Assembly (NCBI GenBank): GCA_037953625.1
Contig: CM075652.1
Coordinates: 11,428,501 to 11,492,500, forward strand
Direction of reading: 5' to 3'
Length of the DNA stretch: 64,000 bases
Source: Crotalaria pallida
Taxonomy: Eukaryota > Streptophyta > Magnoliopsida > Fabales > Fabaceae
This document shows, piece after piece, positions 22,206 through 33,094 of this stretch (position 1 is the first letter of the stretch; the number at the start of each line of letters is the position of its first letter). The position numbers and the translations under genes are program-made. The notes under the pieces were generated by a model. That model searched no databases, was not told the origin of the DNA, and saw only the letters and a program-made list of their open reading frames with translations.

Positions 22206-22640
22206 CAATTGGTATCAAAAGAAGTCCTACAATATGGTACAAATGTTATGGTTAGTTTGTGAACTTCATATGGTATCTTCTCAATTGGTATTACTTTTCT
22301 AAATGTTTAATTAAATCATTTGGTATCATTGAGTAGATTCATAGATGGTTATCATGATATAGTGACATGCTTTGGTTGTTATTAAAGAAATATCACAATT
22401 GGTATCAAATATTTGTTGATATATGTTATTTCTTTACATTGATATTTTACTTTGTTAAGTGATATTATGATTTTTTTTAGTTCTCAATTGGTATCATATT
22501 TTATTGTTATATTCTCTTGCCAATTGGTATCACATTTCAAAGTATAGTTCTATTGTATTTGTTCAATTGGTATCAATGTTGTAAAGAAATGATCATTGAT
22601 TTCTTACCTTGGCTTAGATGTTATATTTCAATTGGTATAT
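22206..22640 (+). repeat. Array of CAATTGGTATCA motifs in the Copia-2 3' spacer
   Basis: At least six clear copies (22206, 22396, 22485, 22521, 22563 and a variant at 22629) and weaker ones near 22267, 22282 and 22316 repeat the sequence that spans the LTR/primer-site junction (20277-20288). Spacing is irregular, about 35-115 bp. The rest of 22143-22941 is T-rich noncoding spacer. Confidence 0.85.
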
Positions 22641-22941
22641 ATTACTTTTTGATAATGCCAAAGGGGGAGAAATATGATGTTTTGAATTGATTGGAATGTT
22701 TCTCAAAGGTGGAGAAATGATTTTTAGATGTTTGTTTGGAGAAAGGTTGTTTTTGTTGTTTTTATGTAGGTTGAGATAAGTTGTTGAAGATAGGGGGAGA
22801 ATCAAGCTTCTATCAATTGGATTCAAATGTCAAAAGCATTTATTGAGAGGGAGCAAGAGTCTCACCAAGTGATCAAATTGTTAAAGCATCAACAACTTCA
22901 AAGATCTTTTGGAGAACTTCAAAACATGGTTTGTCATTTTC

Positions 22942-22955
22942 AAAAAGGGGGAGAT
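22942..22955 (+). other. Copia-2 polypurine tract
   Basis: AAAAAGGGGGAGAT immediately precedes the 3' LTR start TGTAAG at 22956. Confidence 0.9.
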
Positions 22956-24523
22956 TGTAAGTTCCATGATGAATGTTTTGATAATGACAAAGTGTTTTGA
23001 ACAAGCTATCATGTGTTGATCAAGTTCAAGTTCAACAAGCAACAACAAACATCAAGTGAAGAAGAGAGAACAAGCTCATGAAGACTTAAGTTTGAGTGTA
23101 ATTGTTTTTGTTTTATCTTTTGCCTCTCAAGCTTCATAGGTTTTCATTTGGGTAGTTTGTTTAGAGGGTAGTGAATCTCATTCATAAGTCATGATTTAAT
23201 CATAATTTGAGTTTTCACTTAACCTAGAATCAATAGGTGGCTTAAAGGTTTTAAAGGAAAGGTTGGTTTTTGAGAAAACAAGTTTTAAACAAGTGCAGTA
23301 TCAATCTACTCGAGTAGATCAAGATTTAATTGAGTAGTACTCGAGTATGCTGCAATTTACTCGAGTAAACACTGCTGAACTGATTTTTAAAATACGATTT
23401 TTACTTCTCAAAATCAGTTTTCAAGTGCCATAACTTTTGGGTATTCTATAAAAACCTTTTCCTAACCTTTGTGATCATAACCTATCATTTTGATATTCAT
23501 TTTACAAAGAATAAAGCCACTCTATTCTCTCTCAATTTCAAAGATCAAAGCTTTTTATTTTCATATTCTTTGATCAAGAACCTTTGAATCTCTTGTGTGA
23601 TTTGTCATAGCTATTGATTGAGATTCATTAGGATTGTTATGTGTATTCATTGAGTTGTAATCTTTGCAATAAGGCAAGCCACTACAACAAACAAGAAGCC
23701 TTGGTGTGTCGATTATCATCAAGAAAATCTCATTGGAGAAGAAGAAAGTCTTGGTTATGAATCAAGCAAAGTGAAGCCTTGGTGTGTGGATTATCATCAA
23801 GAAATTGAAGACTTGTTGTGTCGATTATCAACAAGGGGTAGAGGTTAGATTAGAGAGAAGATCAATAGGATTACAAGGCAAGGGTGTCGGTTATCTCTTG
23901 TAGGCTAGCAAGAAGGAAGTCTTGTGAGGCAATCACTTGTAATTTGAGAACTCTAATTCCTCATAGTGAAGAATCTCTCTTGGTTGAAGAGGGGACTGGA
24001 TGTAGCTTTCAAGCGGGTGAAAGTGAACCAGGATAAATCGCTGTGTCGTATCTCTAAACCCTTACTCTTTATATTCAAGTCATTTGATTGCGTTCTTGGT
24101 TGAAAACCTAGAAAGATTGATTTTCATAATTGATTGAATTGAATCTTTAATTGTTCAAATTGATAAAGGGAAAATCATTTTCATAACTAGGTTAATCAAT
24201 AAGAATATAGGTGTTAATCATCTCCGTTGAATCTCTGATCTTTAATGTGAATTGATTGATTTTCGTATGCGAATGAAAACTTGATTTTTCTGGTTTCTGT
24301 CAGATATACTCGAGTAAACGAGTCTTTAATCGAGTACTACTCGAGTACTCTGAAATCTACTCGAGTAAACCTGAGAGTTTTTGGAAAAATATTTTGTTTT
24401 AATTGTTTCGATTTGTTTCGTTCGAAAATCTTTCAAGGTATCTTGTACACCTATTCAACCCCCCCTTCTAGGTGTATTCCTAGGGTTCCTTTGTCTCTCC
24501 AACCACCAGTTGTGGTTTCCTCA
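22956..24523 (+). repeat. Copia-2 3' LTR
   Basis: This pairs with 18710-20278, with about a dozen substitutions. It carries the same two palindrome cassettes; the last site is a perfect TACTCGAGTA here, where the 5' LTR has TACTCGAATA. It ends CA before the AGCAC duplication. Confidence 0.93.
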
Positions 24524-24529
24524 AGCACC

Positions 24530-24670
24530 ACTCCCAGAGTGTGCATCACGTTCCCAGAACGTATCAAAGAAACCATGTCCCAGACAATGGCCACATTCCC
24601 AGAATGTGTCATCAAGTAGGTTGCATCAATTTGGTACTCCTAAAGTACAGGGTCATGTTCCCCGAACATA
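24530..24670. repeat. CCCAG hairpin array in LTR E, second part
   Basis: The array continues after Copia-2 with CACT/AGTG, ACGTT/AACGT, TGT/ACA, CACATT/AATGTG (all loop CCCAG), GTACT/AGTAC (loop CCTAA) and ATGTT/AACAT (loop CCCCG). Confidence 0.88.
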
Positions 24671-24925
24671 ACAAACAATCCTTGCCAACCTATTTCAGTA
24701 CTTTTCTCTATGCATGATTTGCATACATAATTACTAAGGTTGGTCTTTCTATTGATTCCACAATTATGACTTAGAAAAACACAACTTCTGAATGATATCT
24801 TGAGGTATGGCTTTACTCATAAAATTCACCTTTGAATTTAAATTTAACATATGCTCATAGACCTGGATTGAGAGAATATAATTCTTATTCAAAAACTTAA
24901 CTTTTATTTTTAAGTTTTCAGGTAC

Positions 24926-26412
24926 TAACCGGTTACGTCATCACCTAACCGGTTAGAATTACAGACCTGATTATAAAACCACTAATTTTTAAAGAATCTT
25001 TTCTTGAATACTCTACTCAATCCATCACAAGGTTTTAGCATAACAGAATACCTCAAGTTCAACACATAATATCATTCAAAAGATCTAAGTCATAATCCCA
25101 TTTCATTTATGCATAATTTCCTCTTGAAATTATCATTTGATATTAAGGTATTAACTCATCACCTCCAATCTAAACCAAACAGTGCTCAAACACATAGTTT
25201 TAGATTGGTCTTTGAATGAAATTTTAGCTTAAACTTGAGTACAAATGGTATGGACATTTAACAAATTTCAGAAATTCATTTTCTTTGAAAATTGACAGTC
25301 TCTAACCGGTTACAGATTTCGACTAACCGGTTATATTAGACAGAAAATACACTGAAAAGTGAGGTTTTGTATACCATTTTCTACCATACTCAAATTTAAC
25401 CAATTTCATTCATAAATAAAGTTCACATACCTTAATACTAGTGTGTTCAACCACAGAAACATATCTATCTTGCATGCATTCAATTTAGATACTCAAATTG
25501 CACATAATTGCACATATTTCACAACTTAATGCATCAATTCACATAATATCCAAATAAGCCATGAATCCAACATCAATATAGCTTGCATGCATATAGATAA
25601 CATTGCTCATAACATCAATTGAGCTCAGATTGGCCTCCAAGCCACTTAACCATTTCAATTTATGCCCTTTGAGTCTCTTGGTGACTCATCCTATGTTCTA
25701 CCACAATTTATTCTCATTCTAGCAAATAGTATGCTTCCCCCTTACCTTAGGTTCGTGCTTGATCCAAAACGTTGCAGAGAGAAAGGCTCCAACATAGATT
25801 TTCATTAAATCCACTACATGCAGATAGAGTTGGACAGGGTACCAAAACCAGGGAAATTGACATGCAAAACCCAATTAAGAATTGGGGAAAATAGTCAAAT
25901 TAAGTTCTCTGCAACATGCACTAGAGGTAGGAATAGATTTGAAACCAAAAGGGTTTGTGTGCTTACCAAAATCGAGCTTCAAAGTCAGCTCCAGAAACCA
26001 GAAGCTGAGGTTTGACAGCACCAACACCCTTACTTTGCAAGCTTCGTTCTCTTGATTTAGGGACTCTCAACTCACAAACTTTATATCAATACAAAGCCCT
26101 TGATTCAAGCTTTGTAATGGTGTATCACTCATGTTCTAACTCTCATAAACGAAGGAAAATTTCAGAGACGAATCTCAGAACCCTAAAAACAGAGTTTCAG
26201 CACTTCAATCAGAAAATCAACCCAAATTCATCAACAATTCGGGTTTATATAGAGATTTCAGGCTTGCATGCAATGCGACACGCGTATCCCACTAAGTATG
26301 AAGGCTGATTTGTGGCAAATTTCTGAGTTTTGGCTTGATTACTCATCAAACGCACTAATCCCAAATTCTGAGTTCATCGTGTAACCGGTTACAGAGCCCT
26401 TCTAACCGGTTA
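24926..26412. repeat. Three pairs of AACCGGTT palindromes in LTR E
   Basis: TAACCGGTTA starts at 24926 and 24946, at 25303 and 25324, and at 26382 and 26403 (pair spacings 20, 21 and 21 bp). Between them 24671-26680 is AT-rich LTR sequence with no other feature I can support. Confidence 0.88.
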
Positions 26413-26680
26413 CATACTGATAAAATTCAAAAATTAATAATTTAATTACTCTTTCTTCAAAAACCTTTTTAATATTGCAATTAGGTCCCAACCAAAGGAC
26501 TAAATTACAATATTCACATTTTTGTACAAAATAACCATATAAAAATATATCTCATATTTTTATATAAAAACACATAATGTACAAAAACTAAAACCTTCAA
26601 AACAAATATAAATCAATTATAAAATAATTGTTATAATTAATTTCTTGGTTATTTGGGAGACGAAAATTAGGGGTGTTACA

Positions 26681-27555
26681 TATTTAAAAAGTAAATTCTA
26701 GGAGTTTATAGTGGTGACTAGGAATAGGGTAATTAGGAAGTAAGTTAATGAACCTTAGGGTAGTTCCTGCAAATATAAATGGTTTATTTAAATTGACAAT
26801 GGAATAAATTGAATGTGCATAGAATGAGTTCCGGAGTGAATGAATGTGATAGGGTATTAAAAGAGTTAATATGGAATTAATGGGTAGAAAAACACAAAAT
26901 AAAATCGAGGGAAATTAGTTAAGGGAAATTAGCGAAGCGTGAGAGTAAAAGAGTATGGAATGTTTGTAGTAGGCGAAGGGTGTAGAATGAGTTAAAAATA
27001 AAGGTGAGGAAAACGAGAGGAGTTAGCATACGAAAGGAATAAGAAAGCGCGGAGCAAACTTAGTTAAGGGTGGTCGGGTAGTAATGAAATCGAAACGAGA
27101 ATGATAAACTAAATTCCAAAGTACAAGAGGGTAACAGGTAAAAGAATTGAGCGAGAAGGTGATAAGACAAATAGAAAGAACGCAATTATGGTAGTTAAAT
27201 AGAATGAAATTAGATGTAAACTTGAATAATTAATAAAAGGAATAAGGAAAATGGAAAAGGAAGAGAAGAAGAAAAAGAAAAGAAAGAGAACGGGGAATTA
27301 ACTAAGAACTAATAAAGAGAATTAGAATACAAAGTGTGCGACCAAGCATGGTAAAGTTAATTAAAAGCAAGGGTATAAATGGGTAAAGAGAAACACTTAG
27401 TATACGAAAAATAAAGGAAAGGGACAAGTCAAGTAAACAGATAATAGAGGTTAAGAAAGAGTTAAGAAATTAAAAGAATTAAAGAGAATTAAGGGACTAA
27501 AAGTAAAGGGAAAAGACTAAGACGAGTTAATAATGAGAAATAAAATAAATGTTAA
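26681..27555 (+). other. LTR C middle part, purine-rich, no gene
   Basis: AG-rich noncoding DNA continuing LTR C after solo LTR E. The TATTT at 26681-26685 is the second copy of E's target duplication. No coding region is seen. Confidence 0.6.
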
Positions 27556-27830
27556 ACGGCAGAGGTGGTTGTATTGACCCTGTGGCCAAATAAAAAGGGT
27601 AAATGTCGCAGGTGGTTGTATTGACCCTGTGGCACGGCGCAGGTGGTTGTATTGACCCTGTGGCCTAATAAAATGGTAAATGTCGCAGGTCGTTGTATTG
27701 ACCCTGTGGCATGGCGCAGGTGGTTGTATTGACCCTGTGGCCTAATAAAATGGTACATGTCACAGGTGGTTGTATTGACCCTTTGGCACGGCGCAGGTGG
27801 TTTTGACCCTGTGGCCAAATAATAAAAAGG
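27556..27830 (+). repeat. Tandem hairpin units, LTR C array 1
   Basis: About six units of GCAGGTGGTTGTATTGACCC followed by TGTGGC alternate with AAATG-type linkers. The arms CACAGG or CGCAGG face CCTGTG, pairing perfectly or with one G-U. The open frame on the opposite strand is a by-product of the repeat. Confidence 0.8.
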
Positions 27831-27906
27831 TAAAGGGAAGTTTATGTAGATCTCTGCTTGAGGTTACATAAACGAGATGGTGTATACAGATCACTGTTTG
27901 TGGTTG

Positions 27907-28446
27907 TGTGGTAGACCGACCCTCGGTCTACCCTAAAACGCCCTCGGCCGACTAGAATACTCACTGGCCGACCAGAATTCTCATTCTGCCGGGTCACGCA
28001 TCTTTGGGCCGAGCACATGCCATAGGACCCACCCTAACGACTCTAGACCGAGTACAGGGACCTCTTCCCTTAAAGAGTCCAAGCTAAGGGCGCGTGAGCC
28101 TAGCTCGCCAACCAGATAAGACTAACCGCTAACAGGATAAGGATGAATGACTCATCCCTTATCCTATAAAGGGACACGTCAGCCCTACTGGACCTCCGTA
28201 CAGGCCCATAGGGTACAACACCGCTCCCCCTATAAATAGCTGTCTCCAGCTAGGGGCTCAGGTACGTTTTTTCTCCCTAATCATACACTAGCACACACTC
28301 GTGATTAGGGAAACCCTAGTTATCCCAACTGGATAGCTAGCATACCAACAAAATCACACAGTAACATCAGACCGTATTCTAGCTCTTAGGTCTTCCATAC
28401 CCTTGAGCTAGGGTTATACTCTGAACATTGTGTCTAGGACATTACA
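27907..28446 (+). repeat. LTR of the Tat-like fragment
   Basis: About 540 bp, starting TGTGGTAGACC and ending ...ACATTACA. It is GC-richer than its surroundings and contains a TATA box. Confidence 0.78.
28231..28239 (+). promoter_or_regulatory. TATA box of the Tat-like LTR
   Basis: TATAAATAG sits about 215 bp before the LTR end after a C-rich run, a normal position for an LTR promoter. Confidence 0.65.
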
Positions 28447-28447
28447 T

Positions 28448-28465
28448 TGGCGCCGTCTGTGGGAA
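28448..28465 (+). other. Primer-binding site of the Tat-like fragment
   Basis: TGGCGCCGTCTGTGGGAA begins one base after the LTR. This is a non-Met primer site commonly seen in Tat-lineage elements. Confidence 0.82.
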
Positions 28466-28492
28466 ACCGTAAACTGCTATTCCCACCCCAAA

Positions 28493-29408
28493 ATGGTAGA
28501 AACGCGAGGAAACGCAACATCGCGTGGCGCAAACCGCCATGCAGGGCGAAACCATCAGAATTTGCAAGAAGGCAGTGGGGACAACGGCGGAGATCTCGAT
28601 GGGAGAAACCCTCCACATCCCAGCATGCCATCAGTAAGACAAATTCCAGCCCGGAGCCACCACTCCGTTCCAGCTCGCACGCACAGTGGTCCTTACACCG
28701 TCCATTCCAGGCAAACAAACCCCCAGAACCAAAATTCTCTTAACCCCAATCATGCCCAAAACCATGGATCAGGCCGATCCATCGACGCCCGTGTTTCTGG
28801 AGATGATAGAGATCACTCCCGTGGTCAAAGGGAGAGCCAGTTGGAAGAAATCATTAAGCAACAAGCTAAGATCCTAGAACAACAGGGAAAGGCCATCGCC
28901 GATCTCCAACAGCTCCATATGCAGGCGGTGGCCGGAGGGGTGTTAGCAACTCAGCTGATCCCCCACCCAACCACCACTCTACCTCCACCACCCCCCATAA
29001 ACCCAATCTTAGAGGACACATATGAAACTGACCACACTGCTCATCCTGGTCATCCCTTCACTCCGAGAATCATGGCATACGAGACACCCTCAGCCTTTCT
29101 CGGCCCAACGAGTGTTTCCAAATATAACGGGTTAACCGACCCTTTGGAGCATATCTTGTCTTTTGAAGGAGCTATGAACTTTTACGACGGTGGAGACATG
29201 ATGAAATGCAGAGCTTTTTCCATGACTCTCCAACCACCCGTCTTAAGGTGGTACTCAGCCTTGCCCAGGAACTCTATTAACTCCTGGGCAGAGATGAAGA
29301 GAGTTTTTCTGAACAGGTACACCGCTAGTTGCGTCCAGCCGAAGTCCGACCACGCGCTAGCGGGCGTTATGCAGCAGACCGAAGAGCCGTTACGGGAATA
29401 TCTCTCAC
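28493..29408 (+). pseudogene. gag: Gag N-terminal part of the Tat-like element, truncated
   Basis: The frame starts at the ATG at 28493, 28 bases after the primer site, and is open for about 305 codons up to the truncation at 29408. An earlier in-frame ATG at 28430 lies inside the LTR and is not used here. The first about 130 residues are basic and Asn/His/Arg-rich. A short coiled-coil-like Gln/Glu segment follows (about 125-150). Then comes a retrotransposon-gag domain with the features PP-LRWY-LP and SW-EM-F, near residues 250-285. The open frame runs on about 36 codons into LTR C hairpins, which is accidental. No zinc knuckle or protease remains. Confidence 0.82.
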
Positions 29409-29506
29409 GTATGCAGATCACTGTTTGTGGTTGCATACACAGGGTTTGCAGATCACTGTTTGTGGTTGCAAACACGGTGTGTAGATCTCTGTTTGGGGTT
29501 ACACAC

Positions 29507-30251
29507 GATAGGATATAAAAATGGAAAAGGTAAATAAAAATGGTAAAGGAAGGGGAAAATGGATAATAGAATGAATAGTGGAAAATGAAATAAGAAAATG
29601 GACAATGGAAATGATATAGGAATTAGAGGAAATACCTAGGGAGAATAATTATAGAAATGCTAAGTATAAGGGGCCAATGGAAAATGAATAAAGAATGGAA
29701 ATGAGAGAATGATAATAGAACTGGAAATTTAATGAATATGGGATTAAGCAAGGAACTATAAGAGATTAGTTAAATGAATAACATATGCTAATAATTGTGT
29801 AGGCTTGGTTTATTGCTATACCTCTTTTAGGATTTATCTTTTTAAGTTCTGTGTAATGCTACCCTTCTTGCTATATTTTTGCAGGTATGGAAGTGGAGCT
29901 TACATGGAATACGGCCGAGCAGGATTTTCATTCCACTACGTGGAATGTTTACTGAATATTATGAGCGGACGATTACTTTTTGTAAATTATAATATGATTT
30001 AGTAGCTTGCCCTGAAACTTGTACTAATTGGGCGTTAGGATCTAATCTGGTTATTAAACTGTTGTGTTTATGTTTTTAAACAATTCTGGACTGACAGGTT
30101 TTAAGAAGAAAAATTTTGGGAAGTCCGAAAAACAGGGGAAACTCTGCCCGTTTTTCCGGAAAATATTTTTAAGTATTTTAATTTAAAAAGAAATTTTCAA
30201 TTACCGTTTTTATAAAATCCTAAATTAACTAATAAAAGTGAGAGTGTTACA
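29507..30251 (+). other. LTR C terminal part
   Basis: AT/AG-rich LTR sequence with the conserved GCCGAGCAGG motif near 29921, an AAACTCTGCC element near 30140, and the LTR end TGTTACA. No gene. Confidence 0.65.
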
Positions 30252-30256
30252 CAATG

Positions 30257-30422
30257 GGCCAAATGCAGAAAATTTAAGGAAATGCAAATGCACAATCATT
30301 CCTATTATGACTCTGGCAACCCACAAAGGGATACTAGAATAAACTGTTACTAACTATAAGTTACTCGCTTGGTGAGTAAGCACAGGAGATGTGAGTCCAC
30401 ACTCCAAAGGCCGAGGGAAACT
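30257..30422 (-). other. Gypsy-D leader with conserved hairpin
   Basis: This is the minus-strand sequence after the primer site. It includes CCTCGGCCTTTGGAGTGTG and a hairpin at 30361-30379 with stem TTACTC/GAGTAA, as in Gypsy-A and H. It ends at the CAATG duplication of LTR C. Confidence 0.78.
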
Positions 30423-30434
30423 GCTCTGATACCA
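30423..30434 (-). other. Gypsy-D primer-binding site
   Basis: The minus strand reads TGGTATCAGAGC, three bases inside the LTR end. Confidence 0.9.
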
Positions 30435-31195
30435 TAATGTAACACCCTCACAATTATTTAGTTAATTACTAATAATTAAGTTGATTTTTAATTTGGAATT
30501 GAAAAATTCTTTTTAAATCTTATTGAAAATCCGACAGAGTTTCCTCTATTTTTCGGATTTTCCAAAAATTTCATTTTATACACCTGTCAAACCAGTACAG
30601 TTCAGAAAATATTTATAAATATACTAATTTGATTTTCATGCCCTGCTAACAAAATAAAACAAAACTCAGAGCTTACAACGAATTGTTTTAACACCAAATT
30701 AAATTAATTATAATAAAAATAATATAATTCCCTCTTAACTAAATTACACTCCACACCTGCTCGGCCGGAAACTGTGTCTGCTCAAACTTTGAACCTGTAA
30801 AAATGGTTGCAAGGGTGAGCTTTACACATGAAATAGAAAGTAGTTTCTAACTAGACATAATGACCTACCAAGTCAAACACAATTAGCACATAACACATAT
30901 ATTTCCATTTAGTCAAACCAACAAGCTCAAACACAAAACACAATCTCATTTCTTCATTTCTTGTTCATTATGTCCATATTAGCTTTTCCATATTTTCTCA
31001 TTAATCTCATTCTCCTATCAACTTTCTAGTGAATAACCCTCTCACACACATTATCAGTTATCATCGAATTACAAATTTCACTTATTCCAAACACATCACT
31101 TACTTACTTTTATATTTCATATTCTCTTCTTCATTTACCTTTCACGTTCTAATTTCCCAACATACAATTCCATTTATCTTTCCATTTCATTTTTA

Positions 31196-31462
31196 AGATG
31201 TATCTCATACCAGTGTACTTCACCTCCACACCGGAAGGTATCTCATACAATATGGCCTGTGGGTACTTCACCTCCACACCGGAAGGTACCTCATACCATT
31301 GTACTTCACCTCCACACCGTAAGGTACCTCATACAATTTGGCCTGTGGGTACTTCACCTCCACACCGGAAGGTACCTCATACCATTGTACTTCACCTCCA
31401 CACCGGAAGGTACCTCATACCATTGTACTTCACCTCCACACCAGAAGGTACCTCATACCACC
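31196..31462 (-). repeat. Tandem hairpin units in the D LTR
   Basis: Six units of GTACTTCACCTCCACACCGG followed by AAGGTAC. The arms GGTACTTC and GAAGGTACC pair with one bulge. Loop and arms are nearly constant, and outer flanks vary. The overlapping open frames of 96 and 69 codons on the plus strand are repeat artefacts. Confidence 0.82.
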
Positions 31463-33094
31463 ACATAGGTTATACATATAAAGAATAAGATTAAAGCATA
31501 ACCATTCACATAATTCCGGGCACACCATACTCATTTCATTATTTCCACATTCATTATTTATTCCACATTTCCATTTTCATTATTCCATTCAAATTCCGTT
31601 TCCTTTACTTTTCATTCTTTTTACTTTCTCTTTATTCAGGTACATCACCACATATATTCGTTTCACTTCCACTTTCTTCCATAAAATCATCAATTTCATT
31701 ATTCTTTTATATTTCCAAATTCCAATATAAATTAACAACACCACATCACACATTCAAATATAAATCACCATAATCATTCACAAAGTATTCACAACTCTAT
31801 ACTTTTTCTAACATACATAACAATTATCATATATAATCATTTCTAGTTACCAACCAAATCTCCACATATTTCAGTTAGGCATAAATAATGACATTTAGCA
31901 CATAGCATACAAAATTTATCACATATATCAATTTAACAACTATTTCATTTAATTTCATTCTTGATTTTTAAGCCTATAATAACTATCTAATTTCCAAACC
32001 AAACATATACATATACTCTTAGCAAGCACTATGAGCTAATTAGAAAATACTCCCTAAAGCAAGGTAAAGAACCCCTTACTTGCGTTTCCTTAGACCTGAT
32101 TCTTTTCATGCAATGATGCCCAAACATAACGTGGTTCAATGTTCGCATCCCTGCTGATCCTAAAGTTCTTCATCGTCTAACTGTATTATTAAATCATATA
32201 GTAGTCAATGGGATGTGCCAAAACCGACTCAATTTGAAATCTCAATAGTTAAAATATATCAAAGCAGAGTATTTCGTTAGTTTTCCAAATTACGCAATCA
32301 TTTCATTATAATTTACAAACCAAAATAACATAGAGTTTCAAATTAAGATCATTGTCTTCTCAATAATATAGTATAGCTTTTTATTGAAAATACGCTAACT
32401 ATCAAAAACTAACATAATCGTCAAAAATACATTAAAGTTGAGTAGTTTTAGCTTCAAGCCACAAAATCAAATGCCGGGACTTGACACTATTAATTCAGAA
32501 TTAAAAAAAAGTGTCCACGGTTCAAAATAAGTCCAGGTTGCAATTATAACTTTCAAATAATTGCACTTCTCTTCAATTAGAAATTAATGTTCAACGTTTT
32601 GACTCGAATTAATGTTATGTCGAATATCTCAGGTTCCTAATTAACTGAGGTATGGTTTAGCCTAGGGACAATCCCACTAAGCTAAACGACAGCTCACTTA
32701 CTTAGGGACCCAGCACATTTAACTAAAATACCCTTTAAACTCATCGTTCGGCATAATGGTCAACTCGGTATTATACAAATCAGAGTAACTAATCAAAATC
32801 ATTATCAATAATCAATAATAGTTTAACTAGTATAATTAAAACTTAATACTTAATTCAAATACTATTTATTTTCTAAAACAACATAAACATTCAAAAACAA
32901 CTTAATATTATAATTATCACTAATTAATATTAAAAATAGTATTACTATTAGTATTAGTATCATTGTTATTATTAAAACATAACACAGAGCAATTAAAAAG
33001 GTATTAGGGATTTACCCTCAAATGTGATTTTTGAAGTAGCAGGGAGGACAAAAACGGCTTCGGTTCAGACTGGTTCACAGCAAGGTAAAGTGGT

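Larger units (their letters stand above)
18710..24523 (+). mobile_element. Copia-2: complete gag-only Copia element
   Basis: It has 5' LTR 18710-20278, primer site, gag (20352-22142), spacer, polypurine tract and 3' LTR 22956-24523. The duplication AGCAC flanks it exactly (18705-18709 and 24524-24528). The LTRs differ at about a dozen positions by eye over roughly 1570 bp, so it is young. The internal region is only 2.7 kb and has no protease, integrase, reverse transcriptase or RNase H, so any movement needed enzymes from another Copia element. It is inserted in the hairpin array of LTR E. Confidence 0.95.
17458..26680 (-). mobile_element. Solo LTR E (Gypsy type, minus), interrupted by Copia-2
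   Basis: The right end reads TGTTACA (26674-26680), the minus-strand LTR start, with C-LTR sequence beyond it. The left end reads TGTATCACTCC at 17458. TATTT is found just outside both ends (17453-17457 and 26681-26685), supporting these limits. Without Copia-2 it is about 3.4 kb. It carries the CCCAG hairpin array and three pairs of AACCGGTT sites. There is no coding sequence; the open frames at 25818-26308 are short and unlike any protein I know. The left boundary depends on a degenerate terminus and is the least certain. Confidence 0.75.
27907..29408 (+). mobile_element. 5' fragment of a Tat-like Gypsy element
   Basis: It comprises an LTR (27907-28446), a primer site of the TGGCGCCGTCTGTGGGAA type and the first part of gag, then stops abruptly at a hairpin unit of LTR C. 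The primer-site type and gag style fit the Tat/Ogre side of plant Gypsy elements, by family knowledge. With the 3' part missing, no target duplication can be seen. The left limit could be 2 bases earlier because of a TGTG repeat. Confidence 0.8.
27845..29506 (+). repeat. Covarying hairpin units, LTR C array 2 (split by the Tat-like fragment)
   Basis: Units share the loop GATCWCTGYTTGWGGT and have matched arms: TATGTA/TACATA (27844-27871), GTATGCA/TGCATAC (29409-29438), GTTTGCA/TGCAAAC (29444-29473), GTGTGTA/TACACAC (29477-29506). A further unit beginning GTGTATACA at about 27880 is cut by the inserted fragment at about 27906. Confidence 0.88.
16295..30251 (+). mobile_element. Solo LTR C (Gypsy type), carrying three later insertions
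   Basis: It begins TGTAACA (16295-16301) and ends TGTTACA (30245-30251). The five bases CAATG occur immediately outside both ends (16290-16294 and 30252-30256). No primer site or polypurine tract is next to it, so it is a solo LTR left by LTR-LTR recombination. Its own pieces are 16295-17457, 26681-27906 and 29409-30251, about 3.2 kb. The rest is solo LTR E and a Tat-like fragment. It contains the CGCCCAGGCG cassette, two hairpin arrays and the GCCGAGCAGG motif near 29921. Confidence 0.88.
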
